Source: Stephanodiscus triporus
Lineage: Eukaryota > Bacillariophyta > Thalassiosirophyceae > Thalassiosirales > Thalassiosiraceae
Direction: 5' to 3'
DNA length: 15,276 nucleotides
NCBI GenBank assembly: GCA_036939755.1
Contig: JALLAZ010000453.1
Location: 1 to 15,276 of the forward strand
The notes under the pieces were generated by a model. It was given only the letters and a program-made list of their open reading frames with translations, had not been told where the DNA came from and ran no database searches. Shown piece after piece: positions 15,114 through 15,276 of the stretch. The first letter of the stretch is position 1; each line of letters begins with the position of its first letter. The position numbers and the translations under genes are program-made.

Positions 15114-15276
15114 TATTCACAAACTTGCGATTTTATCTTGCGAGATCGCGCACCGCGGTGTCGGAGTTGTGGGATGGGATGTGGAAGAGATGTGGGGTGT
15201 CGGAGTTGTGGGATGGGATGTGGTACTTACAAGTAGGTATGTACGAAATATCGCCTCCGAAATATCGACCAAATAT
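15114..15276. other. Transposase 5' region and right terminal repeat
   Basis: This 163-bp stretch upstream of the transposase ATG contains two exact 28-bp direct repeats, an imperfect palindrome around GTACTTACAAGTAGGTA and, at the edge, AAATATCGCC (15246-15255) plus AAATATCGACCAAATAT (15260-15276), the inverted match of the left end. It would carry both promoter and transposase-binding sites. Confidence 0.65.
15157..15223. repeat. Two exact 28-bp subterminal direct repeats
   Basis: The same 28 bases, starting GGTGTCGGAGTTGTGGGATG, occur at 15157-15184 and 15196-15223, 39 bp apart start to start. Subterminal repeats of this sort are typical transposase or accessory-protein binding sites. Confidence 0.8.

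Larger units (their letters stand above)
11801..15276. mobile_element. PIF/Harbinger DNA transposon, right tip beyond window
   Basis: The element is recognised from its two convergent genes (an accessory protein and a DDE_Tnp_4 transposase) and from terminal inverted repeats. The left end at 11801 (GGCCCGTCTTGCTGG) follows TTA (11798-11800), the usual Harbinger 3-bp target site. ATATTTGGTCGATATTT (11829-11845) is exactly inverted at 15260-15276, and the match extends inward to 28 of 31 positions. By symmetry about 28 bases of the right end plus a TTA or TAA target duplicate lie just outside. Predicted full length is about 3.5 kb. The interior genes are clearly less GC-rich than the host genes. 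Both genes are broken, so this copy is probably non-autonomous now. Confidence 0.85.

Noticed and set aside
1..15276. tRNA, rRNA, snRNA, CRISPR arrays or a prokaryotic defence system
   Set aside because: No cloverleaf B-box pattern, snRNA landmark or regularly spaced repeat array was seen, and introns and presequences show nuclear eukaryotic DNA.

Overview
The window looks like nuclear DNA of a photosynthetic stramenopile, most likely a diatom. Two predicted proteins begin with a signal peptide that ends in an A-F-A-P motif, the mark of diatom plastid presequences. Three genes have short spliceosomal introns of 108-238 bp with GT-AG ends. Intergenic spaces are a few hundred bases, and host coding sequence is GC-rich with many CGA/GAC runs. 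A centric, Thalassiosira-like diatom is my guess; the sequence cannot settle the genus.

Eight host genes alternate strictly in strand: (1) + plastid-targeted unknown protein 187-1881; (2) - LYR-motif (LYRM2-like) mitochondrial protein 3158-2251, one intron; (3) + cytochrome b5-fused front-end desaturase 3584-5113; (4) - zinc-ribbon Nudix hydrolase of the NUDX23 type 6120-5377; (5) + plastid-targeted DprA/SLOG-like protein 6488-7474, one intron; (6) - Rab11-family GTPase 9206-8520; (7) + basic, probably organellar unknown protein 9629-10793, one intron; (8) - Dpy-30 homologue 11641-11195. The alternation creates three divergent promoter spaces of similar size (425, 367 and 422 bp) and four convergent 3' spaces. 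E2F-like sites and a repeated TTCCGGATGG motif lie in these spaces. The genes are ordinary housekeeping or organelle genes and do not form one pathway.

From 11801 to the window edge lies a PIF/Harbinger DNA transposon. It has a candidate TTA target site, terminal inverted repeats built on GCGATATTTGGTCGATATTT, an accessory protein ORF on the + strand and a DDE_Tnp_4 transposase on the - strand, arranged tail to tail. Both genes are damaged: the accessory ORF has an in-frame TGA, and the transposase has lost the segment between the first two catalytic Asp blocks and changes frame there. The element starts about 160 bp upstream of the Dpy-30 start codon. Its right tip, about 28 bases by symmetry, lies beyond the window.

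I found no tRNA, rRNA, CRISPR array or prokaryotic system. The strongest second-look items are the decayed Harbinger copy with its unusual fold-back left end, the tandemly duplicated tail of the LYR protein, the ATGATG starts shared by four presequence-bearing genes, and the uncharacterised proteins of genes 1 and 7.
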